Shown here piece after piece: positions 9,135-18,124 of a DNA stretch of 64,000 nt (position 1 is its first letter; each line of letters starts with the position of its first letter). The notes under the pieces were generated by a model. That model saw nothing but the letters and a program-made list of their open reading frames with translations. It was not told the DNA's origin and made no database searches. Origin of the DNA: PALSA-612 sp963742925 (GTDB lineage: Bacteria > Actinomycetota > Thermoleophilia > Gaiellales > Gaiellaceae); assembly GCA_963742925.1 (NCBI GenBank), contig CAVUNV010000001.1:1-64000 (forward strand), in the 5' to 3' direction. The position numbers and the translations under genes were made by a program.

Positions 9135-10484
9135 TTAGACCGGGAAGCGATAGAGGTGCACGTCGTGCGGCGCGAACCAGTCGCGGAAGGAGCCGCCGTC
9201 GACGGTGACGCCCCGGAATACCTGCTGGACGGGCCCGGCGGGCGGGTGGTTGGGGACGGGAAGCGGATCCTGCGTGTACTCGAACAGAACCTGCCCGCCG
9301 CCGATCTTCTTCGGCAGCCCTGAGAACGTGACCTGGCTGGTGGTGGGGCCGCTGCGCCTGACGGCGACGACGTAGAGGAAGCCGCCGTCGCGGCGCGCGA
9401 CCAGCTCGATGTCCTTCGAGCCGGCCGTGATCTTGTCCTTCGCGTTGGGTGCGACGAGGATCGGAGCCACGGACGCCGAGCGCAGCTCCTCGAGCAGCGG
9501 CTGGAGCACCAGGTCCCAAAACGTCCAGTTCCAGCCGGTCTTCGCGTCGCGCGGCCGCATCACGGTTGTCATGTGGCCGCCGAAGAACGTGAGCCCGCGC
9601 GCGCCGTGCACGATCGCTTGGTAGACCATGAACCGCTGGTCGAAGAGGCTGGGGAAGCGCGGGACGTATTCCGGGTGGACGCTCGTCGGGCTGATGCCGC
9701 TCCACGCGATCTGCAGCGTCATCCAGATCATCTTCTTCGGGCCCGCCGCCTGCACTATTCGGTCGGTGAGGTCGCCGACGAGGCTCAGGTCCCGGTTGCC
9801 CTTGTTCGCGGGCGTCTTGGGCGGGTACGGGTGCGCACCGGGCGGATAGGCGATCGGGTAGATGTCGGCGCCGAAGATGTCACCGGCCGCGGAGTACGGC
9901 TTCAGCTCGGCGGCAGGACTGAGCGGCTCGTGGATGATCACGACCGGATGGTCAGGGTCGAGCTGCCTGATGTGCTTGTAGGCCTCGGCCATGTCCTTCG
10001 CGGGAAACTGGTTGGGGTCGAGGGGATTGTTCGGCTCGTCGATTCCCTTCCAGGCGCCCAGTCCCGCGTGGCCCTTGAAATGGTTGACGATCCTCGTGAT
10101 CACGTCTCGGTTCCCGTCGGTGTCGGGTGTCGGGATGATGGCTCGTCCTCCGAGCCAGAGCCAGCAGCGCATGCCGTTGTCGCGCGCCGCGTCGAGCGTC
10201 TTCTCGGCTGCCGCGATCTGCGCGTCTAGCTTGGCTGGGTCGCCGGCCCAAACTTGCTGGCCGACGCGCATGAATGTGACGCCGCCGCTTGCCAGCTCCT
10301 TGAACGCGTCCTGCCCGTCGACGGTCTTCCCGCCGAGTGGCGGCGGCAACGAGACGTTGATCGGAAAGACCTTCTGCCCGTCGCTTACGAGCACACCAGT
10401 CGGATCGACTGAGACCACGGCCCCTGCAGCATCGCCGACCCGAGGCCCGAGCGCAAGCACGGGGACCACCCGCGAGCGCGCCAT
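9135..10484 (-). CDS. Glycoside-hydrolase-like TIM-barrel protein
   Basis: Protein of 449 residues organised like a (beta/alpha)8 glycosidase. Key patches are MRCWLWLGGRAIIP, then LGAWKGIDEPNNP with an acidic residue at the end of a strand as in clan A hydrolases, PVVIIHEPLSP, and FGADIYPIAYPPG. The last 110 residues look like a beta-sandwich accessory domain (ARRDGGFLYVVAVRRSG, VTFSGLP). The start ATG at 10482-10484 is followed by a weak hydrophobic stretch, so export is uncertain. It may act on polysaccharide; substrate and family number cannot be assigned from sequence alone. It is divergent from the M23-like gene, only about 35 bases away. Confidence 0.65.
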   Translation of the reverse strand: MARSRVVPVLALGPRVGDAAGAVVSVDPTGVLVSDGQKVFPINVSLPPPLGGKTVDGQDAFKELASGGVTFMRVGQQVWAGDPAKLDAQIAAAEKTLDAARDNGMRCWLWLGGRAIIPTPDTDGNRDVITRIVNHFKGHAGLGAWKGIDEPNNPLDPNQFPAKDMAEAYKHIRQLDPDHPVVIIHEPLSPAAELKPYSAAGDIFGADIYPIAYPPGAHPYPPKTPANKGNRDLSLVGDLTDRIVQAAGPKKMIWMTLQIAWSGISPTSVHPEYVPRFPSLFDQRFMVYQAIVHGARGLTFFGGHMTTVMRPRDAKTGWNWTFWDLVLQPLLEELRSASVAPILVAPNAKDKITAGSKDIELVARRDGGFLYVVAVRRSGPTTSQVTFSGLPKKIGGGQVLFEYTQDPLPVPNHPPAGPVQQVFRGVTVDGGSFRDWFAPHDVHLYRFPV

Positions 10485-10519
10485 TGCCGAACGAGCCGAC
10501 GACCCGTAGGCTCCCGGGC

Positions 10520-11449
10520 GTGTCGCCGTCAGGCACGAGTTACGGCTGGCCCGTCGAGCCGTTCGACTCCGCGCATCCCGTCCGTGGAGTCCTCGGCGAT
10601 CCGCGCACGGTCTTCAAGGATCCGCCCACCCCGCAAACGCTGCTTTTCGGCGACGGGTCGTTCACGTTCCACTTCGGCGTCGACATTTCGGCGCCGGACG
10701 GGACCGCCGTGTTCCCCGTCGTCTCCGGCAAGGTCACCCACGTCGAGTCGGACTGGATCGGGGTCGACACGGGCGGCGGGCGGTCGTTCCAGTACTGGCA
10801 CCTCGACGCGGCGGTCGCGACCGGCCAGCAGGTCCAGGCACGCACCACCAGGCTCGGGACGATCAAGACGGACGCCGGGCACGTGCATCTGACGGAGATC
10901 TCGGGCGGACGCATCGTGAACCCGCTCGCCGCCGGCCACCTCACGCCCTACGCGGACGACACCGATCCCGAAGTCAGATCGATCCTGTTCAGAACCCAGG
11001 GCGGCGTGCTGCTGCCCAACTTCCTCCGCGGCCTGGTCGAGATCGTCGCCGACGTCTGCGACTTCCCGACACTCCCTGTTCCGGCCGCGTGGCATGGCAT
11101 GCCGGTGGCGCCGGCCCTCCTGACCTGGCGGATCCAGGGTCTCGACGGCAATGCAGTCGTGGCGGAGACGGTCGCAGTCGATTTCCGCACGACGATCCCC
11201 GACAACGCGCAGTTCTGGAGCTATTACGGCCGTGGCAGCTACCAGAACTTCTGCGTGTTCGGGCCGCACTTCTCGTGGGCGCAGCCCGGTTGCTACCTGT
11301 TCGCGCTGACGCGGAAGCCGTTCGACACGAAGAGCATTCCGGACGGCGTCTACGACCTGGTCGTCACCGCGACCGACATCCGCGGAAACCAGGGCTCGCT
11401 TACGCGGCGATTCACGGTTCACAACCGTCCGGGCTGGATCGGGTCCTGA
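10520..11449 (+). CDS. M23-like (LytM) domain protein
   Basis: Protein of about 309 residues. The N-terminal half carries a LytM/M23-like beta core: FHFGVDISAPDGTAVFPV (the HxxxD zinc motif) and later HVHLTEISGGRIVNP (HxH). A C-terminal beta domain follows (FWSYYGRGSYQNFCVFGP, DLVVTATDIRGNQGS). M23 enzymes cut glycyl peptide links in the cell wall; all main zinc ligands seem present, but no signal peptide is seen with GTG 10520. A longer TTG start at 10484 would overlap the start codon of the divergent glycosidase-like gene and is less likely. It could be a non-catalytic relative. Confidence 0.72.
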   Translation: MSPSGTSYGWPVEPFDSAHPVRGVLGDPRTVFKDPPTPQTLLFGDGSFTFHFGVDISAPDGTAVFPVVSGKVTHVESDWIGVDTGGGRSFQYWHLDAAVATGQQVQARTTRLGTIKTDAGHVHLTEISGGRIVNPLAAGHLTPYADDTDPEVRSILFRTQGGVLLPNFLRGLVEIVADVCDFPTLPVPAAWHGMPVAPALLTWRIQGLDGNAVVAETVAVDFRTTIPDNAQFWSYYGRGSYQNFCVFGPHFSWAQPGCYLFALTRKPFDTKSIPDGVYDLVVTATDIRGNQGSLTRRFTVHNRPGWIGS

Positions 11450-11508
11450 TCGCCGCGAACACCACGCCTCGTCCGGAACCGGCGATCTTCCTGAGTTAGA
11501 GTCGCTTC

Positions 11509-13036
11509 GTGGGAGACGGGCGAGCCGGCAGGCGTCACGTCACGATCGCGGGCGGCGGACCGGGCGGGATCTGCGCCGGCATCAAGCTCAAGCAGGCTGG
11601 GTTCGAGGACTTCGTCATCCTCGAGAGGTCGGCGCGCGTCGGAGGGACCTGGGCGAACAATCGGTATCCCGGCCTGTGCTGCGACACCCCCTCCCTGCTC
11701 TACTCGTTCACCTTCGAGCAGAAGCTGGACTGGACGCGCACCTGCGCGAGGCAGCCGGAGATCAGGCAGTACATGCAGCACTGTGTGGACAAGTACGAGT
11801 TGGCGCCGCACATCCGGTTCAACGCCGATCTCCGCGAGGCGCGCTGGGACGACGACGCGTGCCGATGGCTCCTGACGACCGCAGACGGATGGACGACCAG
11901 CTCGGACGTCTTCATCGGAGCACTCGGGATGTTCAATCAGCTCAGCTGGCCGGAGATTCCCGGCCTCGGGCTTCGGCCGTCAGGTCATCCACACGGGGAA
12001 CTGGCCGGAGGCCGGTGTGGATCTCAAAGGGAAGAGCGTGGCCGTGATCGGGTGTGCTGCGAGCGCCACACAGTTGATCCCCGAGATCGCCGGGGACGCC
12101 GGGAGCCTGGTCGTCTATCTCCGTACCGCCAATTGGGTGGTGCCGAAGGAGGACGAGCCCTACTCGGAGGCGCGGCTCGAGGAGATGCGCCTGCATCCCG
12201 AGGCCGGGCTCGAGACTCGCAACGAGTATCTCGACTGGGCCGAGGCGGTGCTCACGTTCGACAAGCCGGAGCTGATGAAGGAGCTCGAGGAGAAGGCGCT
12301 CGAGAACCTGGCCCCTGTCGACGATCCGGCGACCCGCGAGAAGCTCCATCCCCGCGTTCCTTTCGGCTCCCAGCGGATTCTGTTCTCGAACGACTTCTAT
12401 CCGGCGTTCAACCGGGACAACGTCGAGCTCGTCAGTGACGAGATCGAGTCGATCACACCCGAGGCCGTCAGGACGGTGGACGGTCGCGAGCGCACGGCGG
12501 ACGTGCTGATCCTCGCGACGGGCTACCAGACGACCAAGTTCCTCTCGGTGATCGACGTTGTCGGACGCAACGGTGTCCGGCTCGAGGACGCATGGCGCGA
12601 CGGCGCCCACGCCTATCTCGGGGTCACAGTCTCCGGCTTCCCCAACCTGTTCATGCTGTACGGCCCGAACACGAACCAGGGCAGCATCCTGCTGATGCTC
12701 GAGCACGAGGTCGGCTACATCGTCCGCAAGCTCGAGCGCATGCGGCAGAACGACATCGCGTGGATGGATGTCCACAGAGAGGCAATGGACGAGTACAACG
12801 CGGCTCTTCAGCGCCACCTCGACTCGGTCGAGGTGCTGCAGACGATCGGCACCAGGTACTACCGAGCCGCGTCCGGCCGGATCGTCACGCAATGGCCGTA
12901 CACCATGGCGGAGTACGCGGCGAGGACGACGCGGCCGGATCGGAGGCTCTCGGGAGCAGGTGCGGCGGAACATCTGCGGCTGCGAGCTGCGGCAGCTGAG
13001 CCGGCCTGCGGGGGTCGTTGCATGATGGGGTCGTGA
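11509..13036 (+). CDS. Flavin-containing monooxygenase, Baeyer-Villiger type, one frame break
   Basis: NADPH- and FAD-dependent monooxygenase of about 508 residues. The FAD-binding Rossmann motif AGGGPGGICAGIKL is at residues 13-26, with GGTWANNRYPG after it. A fingerprint close to the Baeyer-Villiger signature FxGxxxHxxxWP is restored when the break is repaired (FGRQVIHTGNWP). The second dinucleotide fold is VAVIGCAASATQLIPE, and ILATGYQTTKF is near the end. One extra base near 11975 splits the frame. The family oxygenates ketones or steroids; the substrate is unknown. The C-terminus after residue 485 is low-complexity and may be partly out of frame. Confidence 0.85.
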
Positions 13037-13144
13037 CTGCGCCCCGCTCTCCGGGATGGCCCGCCGTCAGAAGCGCCGTCCGACTCGTGGATCGGGCGGG
13101 CGCGACGGTGGCTCGTCACGGACACCGGCCGGCGGCCCGGCGGC

Positions 13145-14471
13145 GTGCTCGCGAGCGTCGTCCTCGTGTTCGCGGTCACCGGCGTGATCGAGCTCCTGAA
13201 GCCGCACGTGCCGGTGCTCAGCCTGGGCGTGCTCTACCTCTTCGCCGTGCTGCCGGTCGCGGTCGTCTGGGGTCTCCCGTACTCGATCGGGGTGTCGGTG
13301 GCGAGCATGCTCGCGTACAACTTCTTCTTCCTGCCGCCGCTGTACACGCTGACGCTGGCGGACTCGCGGAACTGGTTCGCGCTCGCCGTCTTCCTCGTGA
13401 CCGCCGTGGTCGTCAGCGAGCTGGCGGCCGGCCTGCGCCGACGGGCGAGGGAGTCGGCGCTGCTCGCGGAGATCGCCACGTCACTCCTGGAGCGGGGCGA
13501 GGTGAGCGGCGAGCTCGACCGGATCGCGGCCAAGGCGGCGCGCGCGCTCCAGGTCGAGCGGGCGGAGATCACGCTCGGAGAACCGAGGGTGACGGCAAGC
13601 GAGGGGGAGCGCTACCCGCTCACGGTCGGCGATCGGCAGGTGGGGACGATCGTCCTCGAGGGCCCACGGCAGGGGAGTGCCGCCGCGCGGCGGAGGCTCC
13701 TGCCGGCGCTCGCCTCGCTCCTGGGCGTGGCGATCGACCGGGAGCGGCTCGCCCGTGAGGCGCTCGAGGCGGAAGCCCTGCGGCGGAGCGACGCGATGAA
13801 GACGGCCGTGCTCCGCGCGGTGAGCCACGACCTGCGCACGCCGCTGATGGCGATCCTCACCTCCGCCTCCGCCCTCTCGCGGCACGACCTCGAGCTCGCT
13901 GCGGACGACCGCGACGAGCTGCTGGCGACGATCAGCAGCGAGGCGGCGCGTCTCGACCGCCTGGTCGGAAACCTGCTCGACGTGTCACGCCTCCAGGCGG
14001 GAGCCGCGCGGCCCGAGACCGCGCCGTGGGCGATCGACGACCTGGTCGTGCAGGCGCTGGGCGACGTCGGCGCGGGCGCGGAGCGTGTCGAGGTCACGTT
14101 GCCCGACGACTCGCCGGTCGTCGGGGTCGACGCCCAGCAGATCGAGCACGCCCTCGCCAACCTGATCGAGAACGCGCTCAGCTATTCACCTGCGGCCGAG
14201 CCGGTCCGCGTCCAGGTTTCGACCCTGGGCGGCGAGGCCCTCGTCCGCGTCGTCGACCACGGCCCCGGCGTCTCCCCCGATGAGATCGAGCGGATCTTCG
14301 AGCCGTTCCATCGCGGGCGGGGCGTGGGCTCGGTGCCCGGTGCAGGCCTCGGGCTCGCGATCGCGCGCGGGTTCGCCGAGGCCAACGGCGGCCGGGTCTG
14401 GGTCGAGTCGCGAGAAGGGTCAGGGCGCGGCGTTCGTCATCGCGCTCCCGCTCTCGAAGGAGGAGGCGTGA
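13145..14471 (+). CDS. kdpD: Stand-alone KdpD C-terminal sensor kinase (DUF4118-HisKA-HATPase)
   Basis: This gene encodes only the membrane sensor and kinase half of KdpD. Transmembrane segments (VVLVFAVTGVIELL, LYLFAVLPVAVVWG and two more) form the DUF4118 region, followed by a GAF-like stretch, the HisKA box VSHDLRTPLMAIL, the N box LANLIENAL and G boxes VVDHGPGVSPDE and PGAGLGLAIARGF. The ATP/USP-containing N-terminal half is a different gene at 20191. One extra base near 14415 makes the frame run into kdpE; the repaired end reads AAFVIALPLSKEEA then TGA. The start is uncertain: coding-like sequence continues upstream to about 13037, so GTG 13033 with another frame break is possible. It controls KdpE. 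Confidence 0.88.
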
Positions 14472-15160
14472 GCGGCGCGCGCGTCCTGGTCGTCGACGAC
14501 GAGGCGCAGATCCTCCGCGCCCTGAGGACGAGCCTCCACGCGGCCGGCTACGAGGTCGAGACCGCCGAGACCGCCGCCGGCGCGCTGTCGGCCGCCGCCA
14601 TGCGACCTCCCGAGGCGGTCATCCTCGATCTCGTGCTGCCGGACGGCTCGGGCATCGAGGTCTGCCGCGAGCTGCGCACCTGGAGCACCGCCCCGGTGAT
14701 CGTGCTCTCGGCGGTCGGCGACGAGGCGGAGAAGATCGCAGCGCTCGACGCGGGAGCGGACGACTACGTGACGAAGCCGGTCGGCATCGACGAGCTGCTG
14801 GCCCGGCTCCGTGCCGTCCTGCGCCGGGCGGTTCCGTCCGGAGAGCCGGTGATCACCGTCGGCGAGCTCGAGGTCGACCTCGAGAAGCGGGAGGTGCGAG
14901 TGGCGGGCAAGCCGGTGCACCTCACGCCGCACGAGTTCGAGCTGCTCCGGTACCTCGCGCGCCACGAGGGCAAGCTCCTGACCCACCGGATGATCCTGCA
15001 GGAGGTGTGGGGGCCGGGCTACGCGGAGTCGACGAACATCCTCCACGTCAACGTCTCGCAGCTCAGGCGGAAGATCGAGCCGGATCCGGCCCGCCCCCGC
15101 TATCTCCTCACCGAGCCGGGGGCCGGCTACCGCCTCGTCGACCCCTCCGCGCGGGCCTGA
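14468..15160 (+). CDS. kdpE: KdpE response regulator (OmpR/PhoB family)
   Basis: Response regulator of 230 residues. The receiver domain has the acidic pair Asp10-Asp11, phospho-acceptor Asp54 (VILDLVLPDGSG) and Lys103 (DDYVTKPVG). The winged-helix DNA-binding domain covers about residues 130-228 (HLTPHEFELLRYLARHEGK, SQLRRKIEPDP). It starts at GTG 14468 overlapping the kinase stop (GTGA), preceded by AAGGAGGAG. It should activate the downstream kdp transport genes under potassium limitation or osmotic stress, as known for the family. Candidate binding repeats lie 15 bases past its stop. Confidence 0.95.
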   Translation: MSGARVLVVDDEAQILRALRTSLHAAGYEVETAETAAGALSAAAMRPPEAVILDLVLPDGSGIEVCRELRTWSTAPVIVLSAVGDEAEKIAALDAGADDYVTKPVGIDELLARLRAVLRRAVPSGEPVITVGELEVDLEKREVRVAGKPVHLTPHEFELLRYLARHEGKLLTHRMILQEVWGPGYAESTNILHVNVSQLRRKIEPDPARPRYLLTEPGAGYRLVDPSARA

Positions 15161-15174
15161 CGCCCGAAAAAGGG

Positions 15175-15194
15175 TCTTCAGACTTTCTTCAGAC
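15175..15194 (+). promoter_or_regulatory. Candidate KdpE-binding direct repeats
   Basis: TCTTCAGAC occurs at 15175-15183 and again at 15186-15194, an exact 11-base offset. OmpR/PhoB-family regulators bind tandem half-sites one helical turn apart. The pair lies between kdpE and the potassium-transporter genes, about 55 bases before the next start at 15248. The assignment to KdpE is inference from position and spacing. Confidence 0.6.
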
Positions 15195-15247
15195 CGGGCG
15201 GCCGAATCCAGAGACGGCCGTCAGGGGGTCGCTCGTACGTTGGAGGC

Positions 15248-15577
15248 ATGAAGGTCTTCACCCGGACGAACGGTGTCGTGTCGGCGCGGCAGCGCCGCTC
15301 GCTCGAGCGCTCGCTGCGCGGCATCCTCCGCAGCCTCGACCCGAAGCGTCTCCCCGGCGCCTCGCCCCTGAATCGCGCCGGCCTCTGGCTCTACGCGCCG
15401 GAGATCAAAGCGCTCGCCGACCGCGTCGGCGATCTCAGCCGGCCGGCGTCGCGCCACGGGCTCGAGCTCGTGCGCAACCTGCTGACCGACGGAGGCAGCC
15501 CGCTGTACGACCGCGACCGCGCCGCCGAGCTGCCGGAGACGGTGAAGAAGATCCTCCTGACCCTGGACCTCCGCTGA
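15248..15577 (+). CDS. Hypothetical 109-residue protein at the head of the kdp transport operon
   Basis: Basic, soluble, mostly helical protein (VSARQRRSLERSLRGILRSL, ALADRVGDLS, LPETVKKILLTLDLR). ATG 15248 is preceded by GGAGG at 15241-15245. Its stop overlaps the ATG of the next small membrane gene (TGATG), so it is part of the kdp operon. No known domain is recognised. A regulatory or assembly role for the Kdp complex is possible from position only. Confidence 0.65.
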   Translation: MKVFTRTNGVVSARQRRSLERSLRGILRSLDPKRLPGASPLNRAGLWLYAPEIKALADRVGDLSRPASRHGLELVRNLLTDGGSPLYDRDRAAELPETVKKILLTLDLR

Positions 15578-15660
15578 TGTTCGACCTGGCCGCGATCGCG
15601 ATCGGACTCGCGTGCTTCGCGTTCTGCTTCGCGATCCTCTACGCACTGGACAAGGTTTGA
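15577..15660 (+). CDS. 27-residue single-pass membrane peptide upstream of kdpF
   Basis: Tiny protein: MFDLAAIAIGLACFAF followed by CFAILYALDKV. It is almost entirely one transmembrane helix ending in a charged tail. Its ATG overlaps the preceding stop, and kdpF starts eight bases later. It resembles the small membrane proteins seen beside kdpF in several phyla. A role in stabilising the KdpA-KdpB interface, like KdpF, is inferred. Confidence 0.65.
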   Translation: MFDLAAIAIGLACFAFCFAILYALDKV

Positions 15661-15667
15661 GGCACTG

Positions 15668-15758
15668 ATGTCGGCAGGCGACATCTTCGGTCTCGGCGAT
15701 CTCGCTGGCCGTTCTCGTCTACCTCCTGTACGCGCTGTTCCGGGGGGAGAACCTGTGA
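15668..15758 (+). CDS. kdpF: KdpF, with one inserted base
   Basis: Small membrane subunit of the Kdp potassium pump. With one extra base near 15700 removed, the frame reads MSAGDIFGLAISLAVLVYLL then YALFRGENL and TGA, 29 residues, the same length as the well-studied E. coli KdpF. As written, the frame breaks at GGTCTCGGCGAT. A 7-bp hairpin (GTACCGG/CCGGTAC, 15793-15811) lies between it and kdpA. Confidence 0.8.
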
Positions 15759-15822
15759 CCGCAGGCTCGACGGAGGTCGCCAATGAGCGGAAGTACCGGC
15801 CTTGCCGGTACCGGAGCGGGGC

Positions 15823-17534
15823 ATGAGCGGCCAGGGGATCTCGCAGATCCTCGTCTACCTGGTCGTCCTGGTCGCGCTGTCGTATCCGCTCGGCCTGTAC
15901 ATGGCGCGGGTCTACGACCGCGAGCGCTTCCTGGCGGGCCGGCTCGGCTGGCTGCGGGCGATCGAGCGCGGCTTCTACCGGCTGATCGGAGCCGACCGGA
16001 AGAAGGAGCAGGACTGGAAGAGCTACGGCAAGACGGTGCTCGTCTTCAGCGTGCTGTTCTCGGGGCTGCTCTACGCGATGCAGCGTCTGCAGGCGCATCT
16101 GTTCCTGAACCCGGACAACCTGCCGGCGGTGCAGTCGCACATCGCCCTGAACACGACCGCCAGCTTCGTCACCAACACGAACTGGCAGTACTACGGCGGC
16201 GAGTACACGATGTCGTACCTGACCCAGATGGCCGGGCTCGCCGTCCAGCAGTTCGTCTCGGCGGCGGTCGGAATGGCGGTGCTGGTCGCGGTGGTGCGAG
16301 GCATCGCGCGCCGGTCGTCGAAGGAGCTCGGGAACTTCTGGGTCGATCTCTACCGCTCGACTCGTCTACGTCCTGCTGCCGCTGACGCTGATCCTGGCGG
16401 TGATCCTGGTCTCGCAGGGTGTGCCGCAGACGTTCAGCGGACATGCCACGGCGACGACCCTCGAGGGCGCGGCACAGACGATCGCGCGCGGCCCGGTCGC
16501 GTCGATGATCGCGATCAAGCAGCTGGGGACGAACGGCGGCGGCTTCTACAACTCGAACTCCGCCGTCCCGTTCGAGAACCCGAACGGGATCACGAACTTC
16601 CTCGAGATGATCGCGATCCTGCTGATCCCGGCGGCGCAGGTGTTCATGTTCGGGAAGATGGTCCTCGCCCGCCGCCACGCCTGGATGGTGTTCGCGGCGA
16701 TGTTCACCTTGCTCGTGGTCGGGCTCGCGGTCAACCTGCCCGCCGAGCAGCACGGCTCGCAGGTGCTGCGCTCGTCGGGCGTGAACATCACGCAGGGCAA
16801 CGGCTCAGAGCGGCGGCAACATGCAGGACAAGGAGGTTCGCTTCGGCATCGCCGCCACCACCAACTGGACGGTGCCGACGAGCGACGCCTCGAACGGGTC
16901 GGTCAACGGCGGCTTCGACGCGCAGACGCCTGCCGGCGGAGCTGTGCCCCTGATCAACCTGTTCGTCGGCGAGGTGATCTTCGGCGGGGTCGGCTCCGGC
17001 CTGTACGGGATGTTCTTCTACATCGTCATCGCCGTCTTCGTGGCCGGGCTGATGGTCGGGCGCACGCCGGAGTGGCTGGGGAAGAAGATCGAGGCGCGTG
17101 AGATCAAGTACGCGGCCCTCGGGGCGCTGTTCGTGCCGACGATGGTGCTCGCGATGACGGCCGTGTCGGTGGTGACCAAGGCCGGCCTGGCGTCGATCTA
17201 CAACCCGGGTGCCCACGGCTTCACGGAAGCGCTCTATGCCTACACCTCGCAGTCGAACAACAACGGCAGCGCGTTCGCCGGCTACGGGGCGACGAACTTC
17301 TCGGCCGAGCTCGGCAGCGTCGCGCTCTATCTGGGCCGGTTCGTGCCGCTGCTCGCGGCCCTCGCGCTCGGCGGGGCGCTGGCGCGGAAGAAGACCGTGC
17401 CGGCCTCGGCGGGCACGTTCCGCACCGACGGCGCGACCTTCGTCGTGCTGCTGGTCGGCGTGATCGTGCTCACCGCCGGACTGATGATCCTGCCCGCGCT
17501 GACGCTCGGGCCGATCGTGGAGGGACTGGGCTGA
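15823..17534 (+). CDS. kdpA: KdpA potassium-translocating subunit, two frame breaks
   Basis: Channel-like subunit of the P-type potassium ATPase in the cytoplasmic membrane, about 569 residues when repaired. Filter-like signatures of the SKT fold are visible: NTTASFVTNTNWQYYGGE, LGTNGGGFYNSNS and SNNNGSAFAG, together with hydrophobic helices throughout. Two one-base insertions are inferred near 16360 (before LVYVLLPLTLIL) and near 16805 (before GGNMQDKEVRFG). The net shift is consistent with the stop at 17532-17534, which overlaps the kdpC start (TGATG). A hairpin at 15793-15811 sits just before the ribosome site and could affect translation. Confidence 0.93.
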
Positions 17535-18124
17535 TGCTGCGCGACCTCAAGTCATCCGTGATCGCGGTGATCGTGATCACCGTCGTCTTCGGTCTCGCCT
17601 ACCCGGCGATCATGACCGGCTTCGCCCAGGTCGCGTTCAACCACCAGGCGAACGGAAGCCTGATCACGAAGAACGGCAAGGTCGTCGGCTCGGAGCTGGC
17701 GGCACAGGGGTTCACGAAGCCCCAGTACTTCCACGAGCGGCCGTCCGCGACGTCGCCTGCCTACAACGCGGGCGCGACGACCTTCGACAACCTCGGGCCG
17801 ACGAACCCGGCGCTCGCCAAGCAGATCAACCAGTACGCGGCGGCGATCCTCAAGCTCGAGCGGCCGTACAACCCGGGCCTGACGGTCCACGACATCCCGG
17901 TCGACGCCGTCACGACCTCCGGCTCCGGGATCGACCCCGACATCTCACCCGCGTACGCGCAGCTCCAGTCGCGACGCGTCGCCGCCGTCCGGCACCTGAG
18001 CCTCGCGACCGTTCAGAAGCTGATCTCCGAGAACACGGACGGCCGCTCGCTCGACTTCTTCGGCGAGCCCGGCGTGAACGTCCTGAAGCTCAACATCGCC
18101 CTCGACAACGCACAGGGGAACTAG
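17534..18124 (+). CDS. kdpC: KdpC subunit of potassium-transporting ATPase
   Basis: Intact protein of 196 residues with one N-terminal transmembrane helix (SSVIAVIVITVVFGLAYPAIM) and a periplasmic domain containing PQYFHERPSAT, SGSGIDPDISPAYAQLQ and the C-terminal LDFFGEPGVNVLKLNIALD, all typical of KdpC. It overlaps the kdpA stop and is followed directly by the kdpB GTG, so it lies between kdpA and kdpB. The canonical order is A-B-C. It is the only kdp transporter subunit gene here without a frame break. Confidence 0.96.
   Translation: MLRDLKSSVIAVIVITVVFGLAYPAIMTGFAQVAFNHQANGSLITKNGKVVGSELAAQGFTKPQYFHERPSATSPAYNAGATTFDNLGPTNPALAKQINQYAAAILKLERPYNPGLTVHDIPVDAVTTSGSGIDPDISPAYAQLQSRRVAAVRHLSLATVQKLISENTDGRSLDFFGEPGVNVLKLNIALDNAQGN

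Noticed and set aside
13145..15160. A single hybrid histidine kinase-response regulator protein
   Set aside because: The fused frame arises from one extra base near 14415; the repaired kinase ends at 14471 with a normal tail, and kdpE has its own start and ribosome site.
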